NCBI RefSeq assembly: GCF_900240385.1
Contig: NZ_OEQH01000002.1
Coordinates: 1 to 64,000 of the forward strand
DNA length: 64,000 nt
From: Clostridium minihomine
GTDB taxonomy: Bacteria > Bacillota > Clostridia > Oscillospirales > Acutalibacteraceae
Direction: 5' to 3'
Position 1 is the stretch's first letter; each line of letters opens with the position of its first letter. This document shows positions 53,554 to 62,994 of this stretch, in pieces. The position numbers and the translations under genes are program-made. The notes under the pieces are model-generated. The model was not told the origin of the DNA and did not search any database. It saw only the letters and a list, made by a program, of their open reading frames with translations.

Positions 53554-54090
53554 TTGTATGATGATATCACATCTTTTCAAAATACCCTAAAGCGTTCCCC
53601 GGACGCTGTGGCTATGGTAGCCGGAAGCCCCGCATACCCTTCTATCCGCGGGAAAGTTTATTTGCATCAAATGGCAAGCGGCGTTCTGCTGACCGCATGG
53701 ATTAATGGTCTGCCCCAAAGCAAAGAATCCTGTGCGCCCAATATTTACGGGTTTCACATCCATGAAGGAAACATGTGCAAAGGCAATGCAGAAGATCCGT
53801 TTGCCGATGCCGGGCTTCATTTTAACCCTAAGAATTGCCCGCATCCTGCCCACGCAGGAGATCTTCCCCCTTTATTTGGGAATCAGGGATTTGCTTATCT
53901 CTCGTTTTTTACCGATCGTTTTATTGTTTCGCAAGTAATTGGCCGCACTGTGATCATTCATTCCCATGTGGACAATTTTACGAGCCAGCCTTCCGGGGAT
54001 TCTGGAACTAAAATTGCCTGCGGCGTGATTGAACGTCCCAAACGGCAGCAAACCTGCCAAAGATGTTCTGCACATCCCCCTCTCTGCTAA
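53554..54090 (+). CDS. Cu/Zn superoxide dismutase-like protein (SodC family)
   Basis: 178 residues. The metal ligands are all in place: GFHIHEG (two Cu His), GLHFNPKNCPH (bridging His and a Zn His eight apart), HAGD (Zn His and Asp), and IIHSHVDNF (fourth Cu His). The disulfide Cys pair is present (NMCKGN and ACGVI). The catalytic Arg two residues before ACGVI is Lys in GDSGTKIACGVI. The zinc loop is shortened. Start is TTG at 53554 by GGAGG eight bases upstream; no signal peptide, so probably cytosolic. Activity in an anaerobe is plausible but unproven. Confidence 0.85.
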   Translation: MYDDITSFQNTLKRSPDAVAMVAGSPAYPSIRGKVYLHQMASGVLLTAWINGLPQSKESCAPNIYGFHIHEGNMCKGNAEDPFADAGLHFNPKNCPHPAHAGDLPPLFGNQGFAYLSFFTDRFIVSQVIGRTVIIHSHVDNFTSQPSGDSGTKIACGVIERPKRQQTCQRCSAHPPLC

Positions 54091-54116
54091 AACAACGAAA
54101 AACACATAGCACTCGC

Positions 54117-54155
54117 AGTCCCAAAACAATTTGACTGTTTTGGGACTTTCCTTTT
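54117..54155 (+). terminator. Terminator of the SOD-like gene
   Basis: AGTCCCAAAACA and TGTTTTGGGACT pair around seven bases, then TTCCTTTT. The remaining gap to 54348 has only a 13-codon frame with no support. Confidence 0.88.
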
Positions 54156-54347
54156 GCCTAAATTCCTTACTAGGCCTGTCAGGAATTCGGGCAGGAAGCG
54201 AAAGCTATGTGTCTTTCTGTATATCTTTTGGAGGAGACGCTTGTAAAAAAGGTAAAAGGAATTATGAATACTGCGATGTATCCATTCGGTAATGACATCT
54301 TTTAGAGGAAAAACGATAAATCACCTAAAGCTTATCTCTATCCCACT

Positions 54348-54677
54348 TTATCCGGATATTTGCTTTATGAAAACAGTAAAAATGAAAATACAAAATAGGA
54401 ATTTACTTAATTTTGCATTGATAAAATCCAAAATCTGATACAAAAACTGATTCTGTAACAACTCTTGAATTTCTGCCGTTTCTGTACTTTCTTTTGCTCT
54501 TAATACAAATAATAAGTGGTATAGTACCAGCATCAGGCTATAAAAAAGGGCGATAAGTAATAAATAGGGGATGGCCAGCTGTCCAAACGAAAAAAATTGG
54601 ATAAAAACAAAGGTACACAATAGCAAATTGATTGCCATAACCATCTGTTTGATGTAATATTTCGCATGTTTCCGCAA
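54348..54677 (-). CDS. Small membrane protein of unknown function
   Basis: 109 residues with a basic start, two adjacent hydrophobic helices (about 12-58), a polar region with many Glu/Gln and a third hydrophobic segment near 90-105. No family recognised. Start codon choice uncertain; the ribosome site is weak. It follows the secreted DUF6147-like gene by 45 bases on the same strand and may belong to the ECF sigma-linked cluster. Confidence 0.55.
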   Translation of the reverse strand: MRKHAKYYIKQMVMAINLLLCTFVFIQFFSFGQLAIPYLLLIALFYSLMLVLYHLLFVLRAKESTETAEIQELLQNQFLYQILDFINAKLSKFLFCIFIFTVFIKQISG

Positions 54678-54722
54678 CAGCCAACCCCCTTTCGCTGTTT
54701 TCAGAAAATGTTGAAAAAGGAC

Positions 54723-55166
54723 TTAATATGTTACCGTTTTGCTGTAAATCAGTCCCTGTTCAGCTCCGGTGGCTCCGTTTACCACATAAGTGGTGGCAAC
54801 ACGGTATTTGCCTTTGGATACCTGATACTGTTCAGCTATGATTGCAACATTATCTTTCGTAGTTACCGACCACTTTTTAACATTCGTCCAAGAACTTCCG
54901 CTGGCCTTCTGCAATACACTCTCCAAATAAATGGTATGACCAGAGGATGTTCTGGTGCAATCACTTTGAATATCAGCCTTACCCGAAGCAGAGATAACCA
55001 AAGTGGAACTTGCAGCGCCAATATTTACATAATAGGGCTGCACAATTCCAATGGGGCTCAAGGGATTCAGATTAGCCGCCTTCACAGTTGCTGCAGATGC
55101 AGGCAAAGCGGTTAGGGATAGCACTACCGCGCACAATCCCACAGACAAAAAAGACTTCATTTTCAT
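54723..55166 (-). CDS. Secreted DUF6147-like protein
   Basis: 147 residues. Signal peptide with KMK, hydrophobic VGLCAVVLSLTALPASA and an Ala-x-Ala cleavage site. The mature part is beta-rich with one Cys and patterns such as SGHTIYLESVLQK and YRVATTYVVNG, similar to small secreted clostridial proteins annotated DUF6147. ATG at 55166 is preceded by AAGGAGG at seven bases. It is downstream of the ECF sigma/anti-sigma pair and may be a target of that sigma. Confidence 0.75.
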   Translation of the reverse strand: MKMKSFLSVGLCAVVLSLTALPASAATVKAANLNPLSPIGIVQPYYVNIGAASSTLVISASGKADIQSDCTRTSSGHTIYLESVLQKASGSSWTNVKKWSVTTKDNVAIIAEQYQVSKGKYRVATTYVVNGATGAEQGLIYSKTVTY

Positions 55167-55255
55167 CAAAAAACCTCCTTATGATATGATTCCATACATA
55201 AAGACAAATCTAAGGACGGTTTTGTGACATGTTTTTCCAAAATATTTTTATTTTT

Positions 55256-55954
55256 TTATATTTTTTCTTTTTGAGCTTCTAAAACGCCTTCAGCAATCTT
55301 CAAAATAGTTTCTTTATCCAGTGTACTTTGGATTTGGTAGGTATATCGATCATCATGCCACAAAAAGAGTTGATTGTTCTGATTCGATATATAAACAGCA
55401 GACAAACCGTTCCATTCAGCCTCCTCAAGCTCAACTCCTTCTGTATTCAAATGAATAGAATTATCTTCGATTCGTTTTTGTTGGTAAAAAATAAAATCTT
55501 CTTCCTTTTTATATTGCAGAAAAAATACATTACTTTTATATTCTCTTACCAATTCAAAGCCATCCGGAATAAAGGTAGGATAAACCTCCTGAATATATTC
55601 CACCTGATTAACGGTAGCTTCTTCTTCCTCCCAAAAAAGATGAGTTACCTTCTCATAGATTTGGGCGGCAAAATCCCCGATCTTCTCCCGCACGGGGGGT
55701 ACGGCAAGGACTGACACAGAAAGCACGGCAATTAATGCGGCAATCAAAACCAATGTCTTTTTGCGCAGATGCAGCAATGGCTTTTTGCGCGGCAATTGCT
55801 TTTTGCTTTTCCGAATCAACTTTCGCATTTTTCGTTCAAATTTTAATGAAAAAGTGTGTTGTATTTGCTCATCGTTCGGCAAAGAGTTCATCTCATAAAA
55901 ATCAGCACGAATCAATGCTTCCTTTAATTCTTCTTCCGTAAAGTTATAGGACAT
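55256..55954 (-). CDS. DUF4367-type membrane anti-sigma factor candidate
   Basis: 232 residues. Cytosolic N-terminal region (about 1-65, very basic near 40-65), one membrane helix (KTLVLIAALIAVLSVSVLAV), then an outer domain ending in the DUF4367 pattern ...YPTFIPDGFELVREYKSNVFF and NQLFLWHDDRYTYQIQS. Proteins with this layout next to ECF sigma genes act as anti-sigma sensors. The gene overlaps the sigma gene by 11 bases, a usual arrangement for coupled pairs. The signal sensed is unknown. Confidence 0.78.
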   Translation of the reverse strand: MSYNFTEEELKEALIRADFYEMNSLPNDEQIQHTFSLKFERKMRKLIRKSKKQLPRKKPLLHLRKKTLVLIAALIAVLSVSVLAVPPVREKIGDFAAQIYEKVTHLFWEEEEATVNQVEYIQEVYPTFIPDGFELVREYKSNVFFLQYKKEEDFIFYQQKRIEDNSIHLNTEGVELEEAEWNGLSAVYISNQNNQLFLWHDDRYTYQIQSTLDKETILKIAEGVLEAQKEKI

Positions 55955-56486
55955 TCGATGTGCTCTCCTTTTCTAAGATGCCCTTGAGCTTATTTCTGGC
56001 CCGTTCCAAACGCTTGCGCACCGCATCCTCAGAAATATCCAGCATTGACCCAATTTCTTCATTTGAATAATTCATAATGTACTTTAATTTTAAAATATCC
56101 CTGTGAATCACCGGCAATTCTGAAATAGCTTTGATCAACTCGCCCGAATCTTCCTGAGGTAAAGAAAAAGGCTGCATAAACGTGTCTTCCATCTGATCCA
56201 AAGACAGTTCTCCTTTTCTTCTGCGGCTTCTGTACAAGTTAATGGATTCGTTCCTAACAGTAATAACAACGTAGCTCTTCGTTTTGTGACCGTCAATTTC
56301 CACAATCTTATCAAAATTCTGAATTATTTTTAAAAAAGAGCTATGAACAGCGTCCTCAGCCAGCTGTTCATCCCGCAGTATTTTGTTAGCCACATAAAAC
56401 ATCAGCTTCCGGTATGTAGTATAAATCTGTTCAAATTTATTTTTGTCTTCTTCTGATTCAATGAGTGCTAAATAAATTGGTAGCAT
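55944..56486 (-). CDS. ECF-type RNA polymerase sigma factor
   Basis: 180 residues. Sigma region 2 at 18-80 (YRKLMFYVANKILRDEQLAEDAVHSSFLKIIQNFDKI) and region 4 at 110-165 (LPVIHRDILKLKYIMNYSNEEIGSMLDISEDAVRKRLERARNKLKGIL). ATG at 56486 has GGGGAGG upstream, and homologues begin with LPIYL at this point. It is the upstream member of the pair with the DUF4367 protein. Confidence 0.92.
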   Translation of the reverse strand: MLPIYLALIESEEDKNKFEQIYTTYRKLMFYVANKILRDEQLAEDAVHSSFLKIIQNFDKIVEIDGHKTKSYVVITVRNESINLYRSRRRKGELSLDQMEDTFMQPFSLPQEDSGELIKAISELPVIHRDILKLKYIMNYSNEEIGSMLDISEDAVRKRLERARNKLKGILEKESTSNVL

Positions 56487-56885
56487 GTGCGTCCTCCCCA
56501 CCCTTTCAAAAAGGGTCTGCTTCTCTGCATTATTTACGCAGGAATTTCCCAAATAAATCCAATTGTTGGTATTTCAAAGAATGATTGATTTTAGCTGCCA
56601 GGGTTCCCATTGACCCATAGCAAACACTTTCCGCAAAAATAAACTATGTAAAAATGGACAAAGAAAAGAGACTGTCCTGTTCGAAACTTCATTTTACGCC
56701 GCACAATAAACCCTGGTGATAAATAGAAACTCACCGGATTTACCGCGCCAACGAAAAGATGAAATCTCCTTTCGGACACCCCCTTTTTTATCCATAAAAA
56801 CCTGGCAAAAAGCAGCCGCTTGCATTCTGTTTCTCATCACGGTGCTTTTTGATTTTATTATGTCTTATGTGATTCCCGTTGCCCT
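56487..56885. other. Spacer upstream of the ECF sigma gene
   Basis: About 400 bases with no credible gene. A 62-codon frame (56591-56779, minus) lacks a proper start and ribosome site. I found no strong hairpin or promoter. Confidence 0.5.
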
Positions 56886-57122
56886 TTAACGGGGCATCTC
56901 TTGCTGGGTTGACTGCATTTCTTCCGGCAAAGATTCCTCCTCCGGTTCATCCCAGCTTTGCAAAGCAAAATACATTCCCGTCAGTGAAACAAAGCAGGCC
57001 GTAACACCGCAGGCAATCGACCAACTGCTGATATCCAGCGGCCCCAGCACCATTGCTGCCAAAGACAGCAATAAGCCCAAAACAAAAAATAATTTGGCAA
57101 TCTTTTCATCGGTATCCAGCAT
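56886..57122 (-). CDS. Small two-helix membrane protein
   Basis: 78 residues: short acidic start, two predicted helices (FFVLGLLLSLAAMVLGPL and a second near 40-58), then an acidic Glu/Gln-rich tail. No family known. ATG at 57122 has AGGAG upstream and lies five bases past the rsmA stop, so it is translated from the rsmA transcript. Role unknown. Confidence 0.6.
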   Translation of the reverse strand: MLDTDEKIAKLFFVLGLLLSLAAMVLGPLDISSWSIACGVTACFVSLTGMYFALQSWDEPEEESLPEEMQSTQQEMPR

Positions 57123-57126
57123 CGGA

Positions 57127-57990
57127 TCACTCCTTTTTTGAAAACAGATGGTTACTGAACCGGGCAAAATCCTCCATCGAAAGCTGCTCTGCTCTTACCC
57201 GGCGATCCAGCCCGGCGTTGTCTAAAGCTTGTCCTACCAGTTCTTTCTGCATTCCCAACCCCGCAGATACGGAATTCAGCATGGTCTTGCGCCGCTGCCC
57301 AAACGCTGCCTTCACTGCTGAGAAAAATTTGACTTCGTCTTCCAGCTGAACGGCGGGCTGCTTTCGCAGCGTCAGGCGGATAACCGAAGAATCCACATTT
57401 GGTGCCGGCATAAAACTTCCGCGGGATACCTCAAACAGAATCTCAGGCTCTGCATGGTAATGCACCGCAACGCTGACGGCGCCGCACTCTCGGGTTCCCG
57501 GCACGGCACAGATGCGGCGGGCCGCTTCCTTCTGCACCATAACCGTCAGTGAAGTAATGTCCAGCCGTTCTTCCAACAGACGCATAATTACAGGCGACGT
57601 AATATAGTAAGGCAAATTCGCGCATACCGAAACCGACATACCCGCAAATTCCCGGCTGAGAAGGTCCCGCAAATCCAACTTTAAGATATCCCCATTTATC
57701 ACCGTCACATTATCATACTCCGCCAGTGTTTCGTCCAGCACCGGCAGCAGCCTTTTATCCAGTTCCACCGAAACGACTTTTCCTGCCCGTTCCGCCAATT
57801 CCCGGGTTAGCACCCCGATTCCGGGCCCAACCTCCAGTACACCGCTGCCAGATTCGGCTCCGCATTCCTCTGCCATGCGCGGGCATACCGTGGGATTAAT
57901 CAAAAAATTTTGTCCCAGCGCCTTGCTGAAATGAAAGCCGTGGCGGCCTAAAATCTCTTTAATGGTTGTAATATTGGATAAGCTGTTCAT
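57127..57990 (-). CDS. rsmA: 16S rRNA dimethyladenosine transferase
   Basis: 287 residues. KsgA family, dimethylates two adjacent adenines in helix 45. GQNFLINPTVCPRMAEE, VLEVGPGIGVLTRELAERAG (SAM site), and the catalytic NLPYYITSPVIMRLLEE. The C-terminal helical domain is of normal length. ATG start; 80 bases downstream of the Crp/Fnr gene. Confidence 0.97.
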   Translation of the reverse strand: MNSLSNITTIKEILGRHGFHFSKALGQNFLINPTVCPRMAEECGAESGSGVLEVGPGIGVLTRELAERAGKVVSVELDKRLLPVLDETLAEYDNVTVINGDILKLDLRDLLSREFAGMSVSVCANLPYYITSPVIMRLLEERLDITSLTVMVQKEAARRICAVPGTRECGAVSVAVHYHAEPEILFEVSRGSFMPAPNVDSSVIRLTLRKQPAVQLEDEVKFFSAVKAAFGQRRKTMLNSVSAGLGMQKELVGQALDNAGLDRRVRAEQLSMEDFARFSNHLFSKKE

Positions 57991-58075
57991 GGAACCTCCA
58001 CTTGTTCAGTTGATTCCGGCCATCCCGCCGGTGGGGCAAAACAAAATTTCAAAACAGGAATACACAATGTAAAAG

Positions 58076-58756
58076 CTACTGTTTTTCCCGCTGGTTCGGA
58101 TACAGAGAAAAGCGGTTGCGATGAAATCGAATCAAATTTTCTTCCTGCATCTTTCCCAATTCTTTCGAAAGTGCGCTGCGGTTCACACACAGAAAATCCG
58201 CCAGTTCCTCCCGGGAAAACGGAATCACCGGATCCATAGTTGCCTGACGCTTGGCCAATTCATTCAGATAAGCCAAGACTTTTTCCCGAATACTCTTTTG
58301 AGACAGTATCTCCATTTTCCGGTTCAGGTAGACATTCTTTTGCGCCAGAAGATGCACCATGTTCTGTATTAGACGGCTGTGATAATCACACAAGGCGGTA
58401 CAGGGGGACAAGATCTTATCAATGGCCAGCCGCATCACAGTACACCCCGAAACCGACACAACGGTTACGGGGCTTTGCCCAACACCGGCACAAGCCAAAG
58501 ATTCCCCAAAAATTTCTCCGGCAGAAAACTCTGCCATAATAGAGCGGTTCCCCAGCATATCTTCTTTGGTTACCTGCACCCTTCCGTCCAGAATAATCCC
58601 AATAAAATCCACCGGTTCCCCCGCTAACAGAAGAATCTGGTTTTTTGGATGTGTTTTGACAGAAGCACCCAGACAGCTGATGATTTTTTCACAGTCCTCT
58701 CCGCTGATGCCCTGAAACAGCGGAACAGACTGCAATACGGGTAAATATTGTTTCAC
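58076..58756 (-). CDS. Crp/Fnr-family transcription regulator
   Basis: 226 residues: cyclic-nucleotide-type sensor barrel (about 10-130, GEPVDFIGIILDGRVQVTKED) and a C-terminal winged helix (FSREELADFLCVNRSALSKELGKMQEENLIRF). No N-terminal Cys cluster, so it is not an Fnr oxygen sensor. The effector is not identifiable. It sits 18 bases past the SUFU-like gene on the same strand and likely shares its transcript. Confidence 0.9.
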   Translation of the reverse strand: MKQYLPVLQSVPLFQGISGEDCEKIISCLGASVKTHPKNQILLLAGEPVDFIGIILDGRVQVTKEDMLGNRSIMAEFSAGEIFGESLACAGVGQSPVTVVSVSGCTVMRLAIDKILSPCTALCDYHSRLIQNMVHLLAQKNVYLNRKMEILSQKSIREKVLAYLNELAKRQATMDPVIPFSREELADFLCVNRSALSKELGKMQEENLIRFHRNRFSLYPNQREKQ

Positions 58757-58774
58757 GTTCTGCTCCTTTATGCT

Positions 58775-59830
58775 CTATCTCTCCAAAGATTCCAAACGGA
58801 TTCCCTGCTTTGCCATTCGTTGATCCACCTCAGAATAATCGGGGGATTCCGTAGCCAGCTTATGATAACTTTCTTTCCCCAAAGGCATAAGCCACAGCAA
58901 ATCCACCTGATTCCGGCGCAAAAAAGAACTGTTTAGCTGCACGGCTTCCCGATCCGAAAGAAAAACGGCATAGGGATGGGCAGGATCGCTGTTAAAATCG
59001 ATGGTATGATGATGGCTAAAAAACGCGGCGTGCATCCAAGGCATTGTCACAATGGAAGACATTTGAGAAAGTACCTTGGTTTCTTCCAAAGGCAAATCTT
59101 CCTTCCAGCAGAACCCCAGTTCTATCTTTTCATAGTTTTCATAGTCTTCCCGGTGCAATTCCACAGACGGCTGGGGGAACATTCCCACCCCGATGGTAAA
59201 GGCGTAACGATACTTTTCTTTTTGAAATACCGCCAATCCCTTGGGCGGAAACTGCCCGCCGTCAATGGCATAATAGGCGGCTACTTTCCCAAACTGATTT
59301 TCCAGTTCCTCTAAAAAGCCCTGCTGATAGTTTTGCCAAACCTGAGAAAAATCCTGTGCCCAGAACCGCCGCGATTCCTGCAAGCGAGGGAACATGGCAT
59401 TCCCCGGTTGCAACGGCAAAGGATAAAGCCCCATCGCCTCTGTGTCCGAATACTTAGAATACCCCGAAAAACTGGAATCCGCCCAATAAGGGATGGCACA
59501 AATCAGTTCTTCCCGGCAAAACAGTCCTGCCAGACAGCCTTCTTTCCCCCAAACGATTTCCAGATCTTCTTCCGCCAGAAGAGACAGATCCTCTGGATAC
59601 CGGCAGTATTTTGTATTGATTTTGGGCTGCTTTCCCTTGTCCATATCATCTGCACAAGAATAACTGTCGTCTACAAACACATGATTTTTAATCCAGCATG
59701 CAGCCATGGTTACAATCTTTTCCCGATCGGTATCCATTCGATACAAATAAAAATAGCTGCAATCGTTCTCTGTCAAGACTTCTGCTGTAAAATGAGCAAT
59801 CGGTGATTCGGAAAAAAGAATAGAGTTCAA
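58775..59830 (-). CDS. SUFU-like (suppressor of fused) domain protein
   Basis: 351 residues, soluble. The C-terminal half shows the pattern of bacterial SUFU-domain proteins: ELGFCWKEDL, PWMHAAFFSHHHTIDF, DREAVQLNSSFLRRNQVDLLWLMPLGKESYHKLATESPD. Such proteins are common in Firmicutes, sometimes as immunity-like or unassigned partners of other genes. Start is TTG at 59830 with GGGGGCGGCAG upstream. Assignment rests on the C-terminal pattern; the first half is unassigned. Confidence 0.7.
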   Translation of the reverse strand: MNSILFSESPIAHFTAEVLTENDCSYFYLYRMDTDREKIVTMAACWIKNHVFVDDSYSCADDMDKGKQPKINTKYCRYPEDLSLLAEEDLEIVWGKEGCLAGLFCREELICAIPYWADSSFSGYSKYSDTEAMGLYPLPLQPGNAMFPRLQESRRFWAQDFSQVWQNYQQGFLEELENQFGKVAAYYAIDGGQFPPKGLAVFQKEKYRYAFTIGVGMFPQPSVELHREDYENYEKIELGFCWKEDLPLEETKVLSQMSSIVTMPWMHAAFFSHHHTIDFNSDPAHPYAVFLSDREAVQLNSSFLRRNQVDLLWLMPLGKESYHKLATESPDYSEVDQRMAKQGIRLESLER

Positions 59831-60176
59831 ACTGCCGCCCCCATATTTTCAATTTTTAACCATAATTCAGAGCACTAATATAGTTAATATATCATAATTT
59901 GGCAAAAAACAAAAGAGATACCGAAGGTTTTCCCTTCCTGAACTTTTTCTGCCTACACCGTCCAAAAAAGCTTCCTTCCCAAAGGAAGGAAGCTTTTTAT
60001 CCGCTAATGATGTATTATTCTAACGCCTTTTCCCATAAAAAGCAACCTTGCGAACAGAGTCTTATCTCATCGTGCTTTTCTTTTCAGGACTGAAAAGGCA
60101 CTGATAAAGAAACACTTTTCACCCGGCAAAATAAGACGGCGCCTCTTTCTTCCGCTATTTTGCCTGTTGTTTTTCC
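59831..60176. other. Spacer between leuB and the SUFU-like gene
   Basis: 346 bases. Contains the leuB terminator at 59964-59999. Nothing else recognised apart from A/T-rich sequence near 59880 that could hold the SUFU-like promoter. Confidence 0.6.
59964..59999. terminator. leuAB terminator
   Basis: AAAAAAGCTTCCTTCC and GGAAGGAAGCTTTTT pair around four bases, with A- and T-runs on both sides. About 180 bases after leuB on the minus strand. Confidence 0.9.
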
Positions 60177-61250
60177 TTACAGGAAGCTGCAGACAAGCGC
60201 CCCCATCTCTTCACAATTGACAATCGCCAAACCCTCTTCCGCCAAATCCGGCGTGCGAGCCTGAGTCAAAGCTTCGTTCACCGCCTGCTCAATGGCATCT
60301 GCAGCCTGGGGCTGGTTCAGGGAATATTTCAGCATCATTGCCACAGAAAGAATTGTTGCCAGGGGGTTGGCAATCCCTTTTCCGGCAATATCCGGGGCCG
60401 AACCATGCACCGGCTCATACAATCCGGGCTTCTTCGCCCCCAAACTGGCAGAAGCCAGCATTCCAATGGAACCGCTGATCATCGCCGCTTCGTCGGACAA
60501 AATATCGCCAAACATGTTGGAGGTAACTATCACATCGAACTGCCCCGGGTGGCGCACCATCTGCATGGCGCAGTTATCCACATACATGTGGCTCAGCTCT
60601 ACATCGGGGTATTCCTCGGCGATGCGTTTGACTGTCTGGCGCCACAGGCGGGAAGTCTCTAAAATATTGGCTTTATCCACGCTGCACAGGCGCTTTTTGC
60701 GCTTTTGCGCCATCTCAAATCCAATGCGGGCAATGCGCTCAATCTCTGGAACGGTATATAGTTCGGTATCATAAGCGGCCTCGGTTCCGTTTATCAGCTT
60801 CTGTCCCCGATCCCCAAAATAAATACCGCCGGTCAGTTCGCGCACCACAAGAATTTCTAAGGAATCCCCAATGACTTCAGGCCGAAGGGGTGACGCATGC
60901 CGCAAAGGCTCAAAAATCACCGCCGGCCGCAGGTTGGCAAACAGCTCCAGTTCCCGCCGAATTCCAAGCAGCCCCACCGTTTCCGGCCGCTGATTCCCGG
61001 GCAGCGTATCCCATTTGGGGCCGCCCACCGCACCCAGCAAAACCGCATCGGCCGCTTTGCAGATGGTTACCGTTTCGGGCGGCAGAGCTGTTCCGGTTTC
61101 GTCAATGGCACAGCCACCTAAAAGCGCCGGAACATAATCCACAAAGAACCCGAATTTTTCCGCGGCAGCGGTTAGAACCCGCTGCGCCTGCTCCACAATT
61201 TCCGGCCCGATTCCGTCGCCTTTTAACACCGCGATTTGATACTTCTGCAT
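60177..61250 (-). CDS. leuB: 3-isopropylmalate dehydrogenase
   Basis: 357 residues. NAD-dependent oxidative decarboxylation in leucine synthesis. [25 protein letters not shown] and the metal/substrate motif [47 protein letters not shown] for NAD. Twelve bases after leuA. leuC and leuD are not in the window. Confidence 0.97.
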   Translation of the reverse strand: MQKYQIAVLKGDGIGPEIVEQAQRVLTAAAEKFGFFVDYVPALLGGCAIDETGTALPPETVTICKAADAVLLGAVGGPKWDTLPGNQRPETVGLLGIRRELELFANLRPAVIFEPLRHASPLRPEVIGDSLEILVVRELTGGIYFGDRGQKLINGTEAAYDTELYTVPEIERIARIGFEMAQKRKKRLCSVDKANILETSRLWRQTVKRIAEEYPDVELSHMYVDNCAMQMVRHPGQFDVIVTSNMFGDILSDEAAMISGSIGMLASASLGAKKPGLYEPVHGSAPDIAGKGIANPLATILSVAMMLKYSLNQPQAADAIEQAVNEALTQARTPDLAEEGLAIVNCEEMGALVCSFL

Positions 61251-61262
61251 GTGTGCTCCTCC

Positions 61263-62966
61263 TTAAAAATTATTAATAACCGTAGAAAGCTGTGCCCGGT
61301 TAATGGCACACACAATTCCTTTAATGGAAGCCAAGCTGATGTTGCTGTCCAACCCAACGCCAAACACCGTCTGATAATCGGGAGTCGTCATCTGAATATA
61401 AGAAAGCGCCTTAGAATCTGCACCGGTAGAAACCGCATGCTCATGATAAGATACAAAGCGGTAATTCTCAATTCCCACACCGCGCAGCGCTTTAAAGAAA
61501 GCATCGATAGGTCCGTTACCGGTGCCAGTAATCTGGTGATCCTCATGATGGAAGCGCAGCACACCATCAAAGCATACCACGGTTTCGCCGTCCGCCTCAT
61601 TTTCCTCATGCAGCCGATAGCTCTTTAAATAGTACGGGTAACGGATCTGCAAATATTCCTTTTGGAACAGATTGAAAATTTCTTTGGGCTGCAATTCGCG
61701 TCCCAAATTGTCGCAGGCAGTCTGAACCACCATTCCAAATTCGGGGTACATCTCTTTTGGCAGATTGTAGCCGAAATTCTGCTGCATAATGAAAGCAGCG
61801 CCGCCCTTGCCGGACTGGCTGTTGATGCGGATAATCGGCTCGTATTCCCTGCCCACATCTGCCGGATCGATGGGCAGATAAGGTACCTGCCAAGTTTGAG
61901 AATGGCTCTTCTGCATATAGTCCACGCCTTTTTTGATGGCGTCCTGATGAGAACCGGAGAAGGCGGTAAAGACCAATTCGCCTGCATAAGGGTGCCGCTC
62001 ATGAACCTTCATCTTGGTGCAGGATTCGTACACCTGGCGGATCTCATTCATCTTGGTAAAGTCCAAACTTGGGTGTACCCCCTGGGTATACAGATTCATG
62101 GCAACCACCATAATATCGGCGTTTCCGGTGCGTTCCCCGTTGCCGAAAATCGTTCCCTCTACCCGCTCTGCGCCGGCCATAATTCCCAATTCCGTTGCGG
62201 CTACCGCACAGCCCCGGTCATTGTGGGGATGAATACTGACAATGGCACAGTCACGTTTTTTCAGGTGACGGCAGAAATATTCAATCTGATCCGCATAGCA
62301 ATTGGGGGTGCTGACCTCAACCGTGTTGGGCAGGTTCACAATCACCTTTTTTTCGGGAGTAGCCCCCAGTTCATCCAACACCCGATCACAAATTTTCACC
62401 GCGTTATCCATTTCGGTACCGGTAAAACTTTCAGGGGAATATTCATAGCGAATTTGAATCCCACTCTTTTTCATTTCCTGTTCCGTCAGCTTGCGAATCA
62501 ACTTGGCACCTTTTACCGCAATGTCAATGATGCCATTCATGTCGGTGTTAAACACCACCTTACGCTGAAGAGTCGAGGTAGAATTATACAAATGGACGAT
62601 CACATTTTTGGCGCCGGAAATGGCCTCAAAGGTTTTGCGGATCAAATGAGGACGTGCCTGAACCAATACCTGTATGGTAACATCATCCGGAATCAGATTC
62701 CGTTCGATTAGGGTTCGCAGCATCTCATATTCTGTTTCGGATGCAGACGGGAATCCGACTTCGATCTCTTTAAAGCCGATGTCTATCAGGGTTTGAAAGA
62801 ACAAAAGCTTTTCGTCCAGATTCATCGGGTTCACCAGCGCCTGGTTGCCATCGCGTAGATCTACGCTGCACCAAATGGGCGCTTTGTCAATTACCCTGCC
62901 GGGCCACTGGCGGTCCGGCAGGTGAACCGGCTGAAAAGGAATGTACTTTTGATAGCCTGTTACCAT
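61263..62966 (-). CDS. leuA: 2-isopropylmalate synthase (long, LeuA2-type)
   Basis: 567 residues. Condenses 2-oxoisovalerate with acetyl-CoA. The type II form starts ...FQPVHLPDRQWPGRVIDKAPIWCSVDLRDGNQAL; the divalent-metal motif is in SIHPHNDRGCAVAATEL and NGERTGNADIMVVAMN; a C-terminal regulatory domain (about 435-567) gives leucine feedback. First gene of leuAB, behind a leucine T-box. ATG with AGGAGAG upstream. Confidence 0.97.
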   Translation of the reverse strand: MVTGYQKYIPFQPVHLPDRQWPGRVIDKAPIWCSVDLRDGNQALVNPMNLDEKLLFFQTLIDIGFKEIEVGFPSASETEYEMLRTLIERNLIPDDVTIQVLVQARPHLIRKTFEAISGAKNVIVHLYNSTSTLQRKVVFNTDMNGIIDIAVKGAKLIRKLTEQEMKKSGIQIRYEYSPESFTGTEMDNAVKICDRVLDELGATPEKKVIVNLPNTVEVSTPNCYADQIEYFCRHLKKRDCAIVSIHPHNDRGCAVAATELGIMAGAERVEGTIFGNGERTGNADIMVVAMNLYTQGVHPSLDFTKMNEIRQVYESCTKMKVHERHPYAGELVFTAFSGSHQDAIKKGVDYMQKSHSQTWQVPYLPIDPADVGREYEPIIRINSQSGKGGAAFIMQQNFGYNLPKEMYPEFGMVVQTACDNLGRELQPKEIFNLFQKEYLQIRYPYYLKSYRLHEENEADGETVVCFDGVLRFHHEDHQITGTGNGPIDAFFKALRGVGIENYRFVSYHEHAVSTGADSKALSYIQMTTPDYQTVFGVGLDSNISLASIKGIVCAINRAQLSTVINNF

Positions 62967-62994
62967 ACTCGATCTCTCCTTTACAAAATAAAAA

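Noticed and set aside
54240-54305. 13-codon frame MNTAMYPFGNDIF after the SOD-like gene
   Set aside because: Has an AAAGGA before the ATG but is extremely short, with no promoter or terminator of its own.
56591-56779. 62-codon hydrophobic frame (minus) upstream of the ECF sigma gene
   Set aside because: Start is not ATG, no ribosome site, composition of random A/T-rich sequence.
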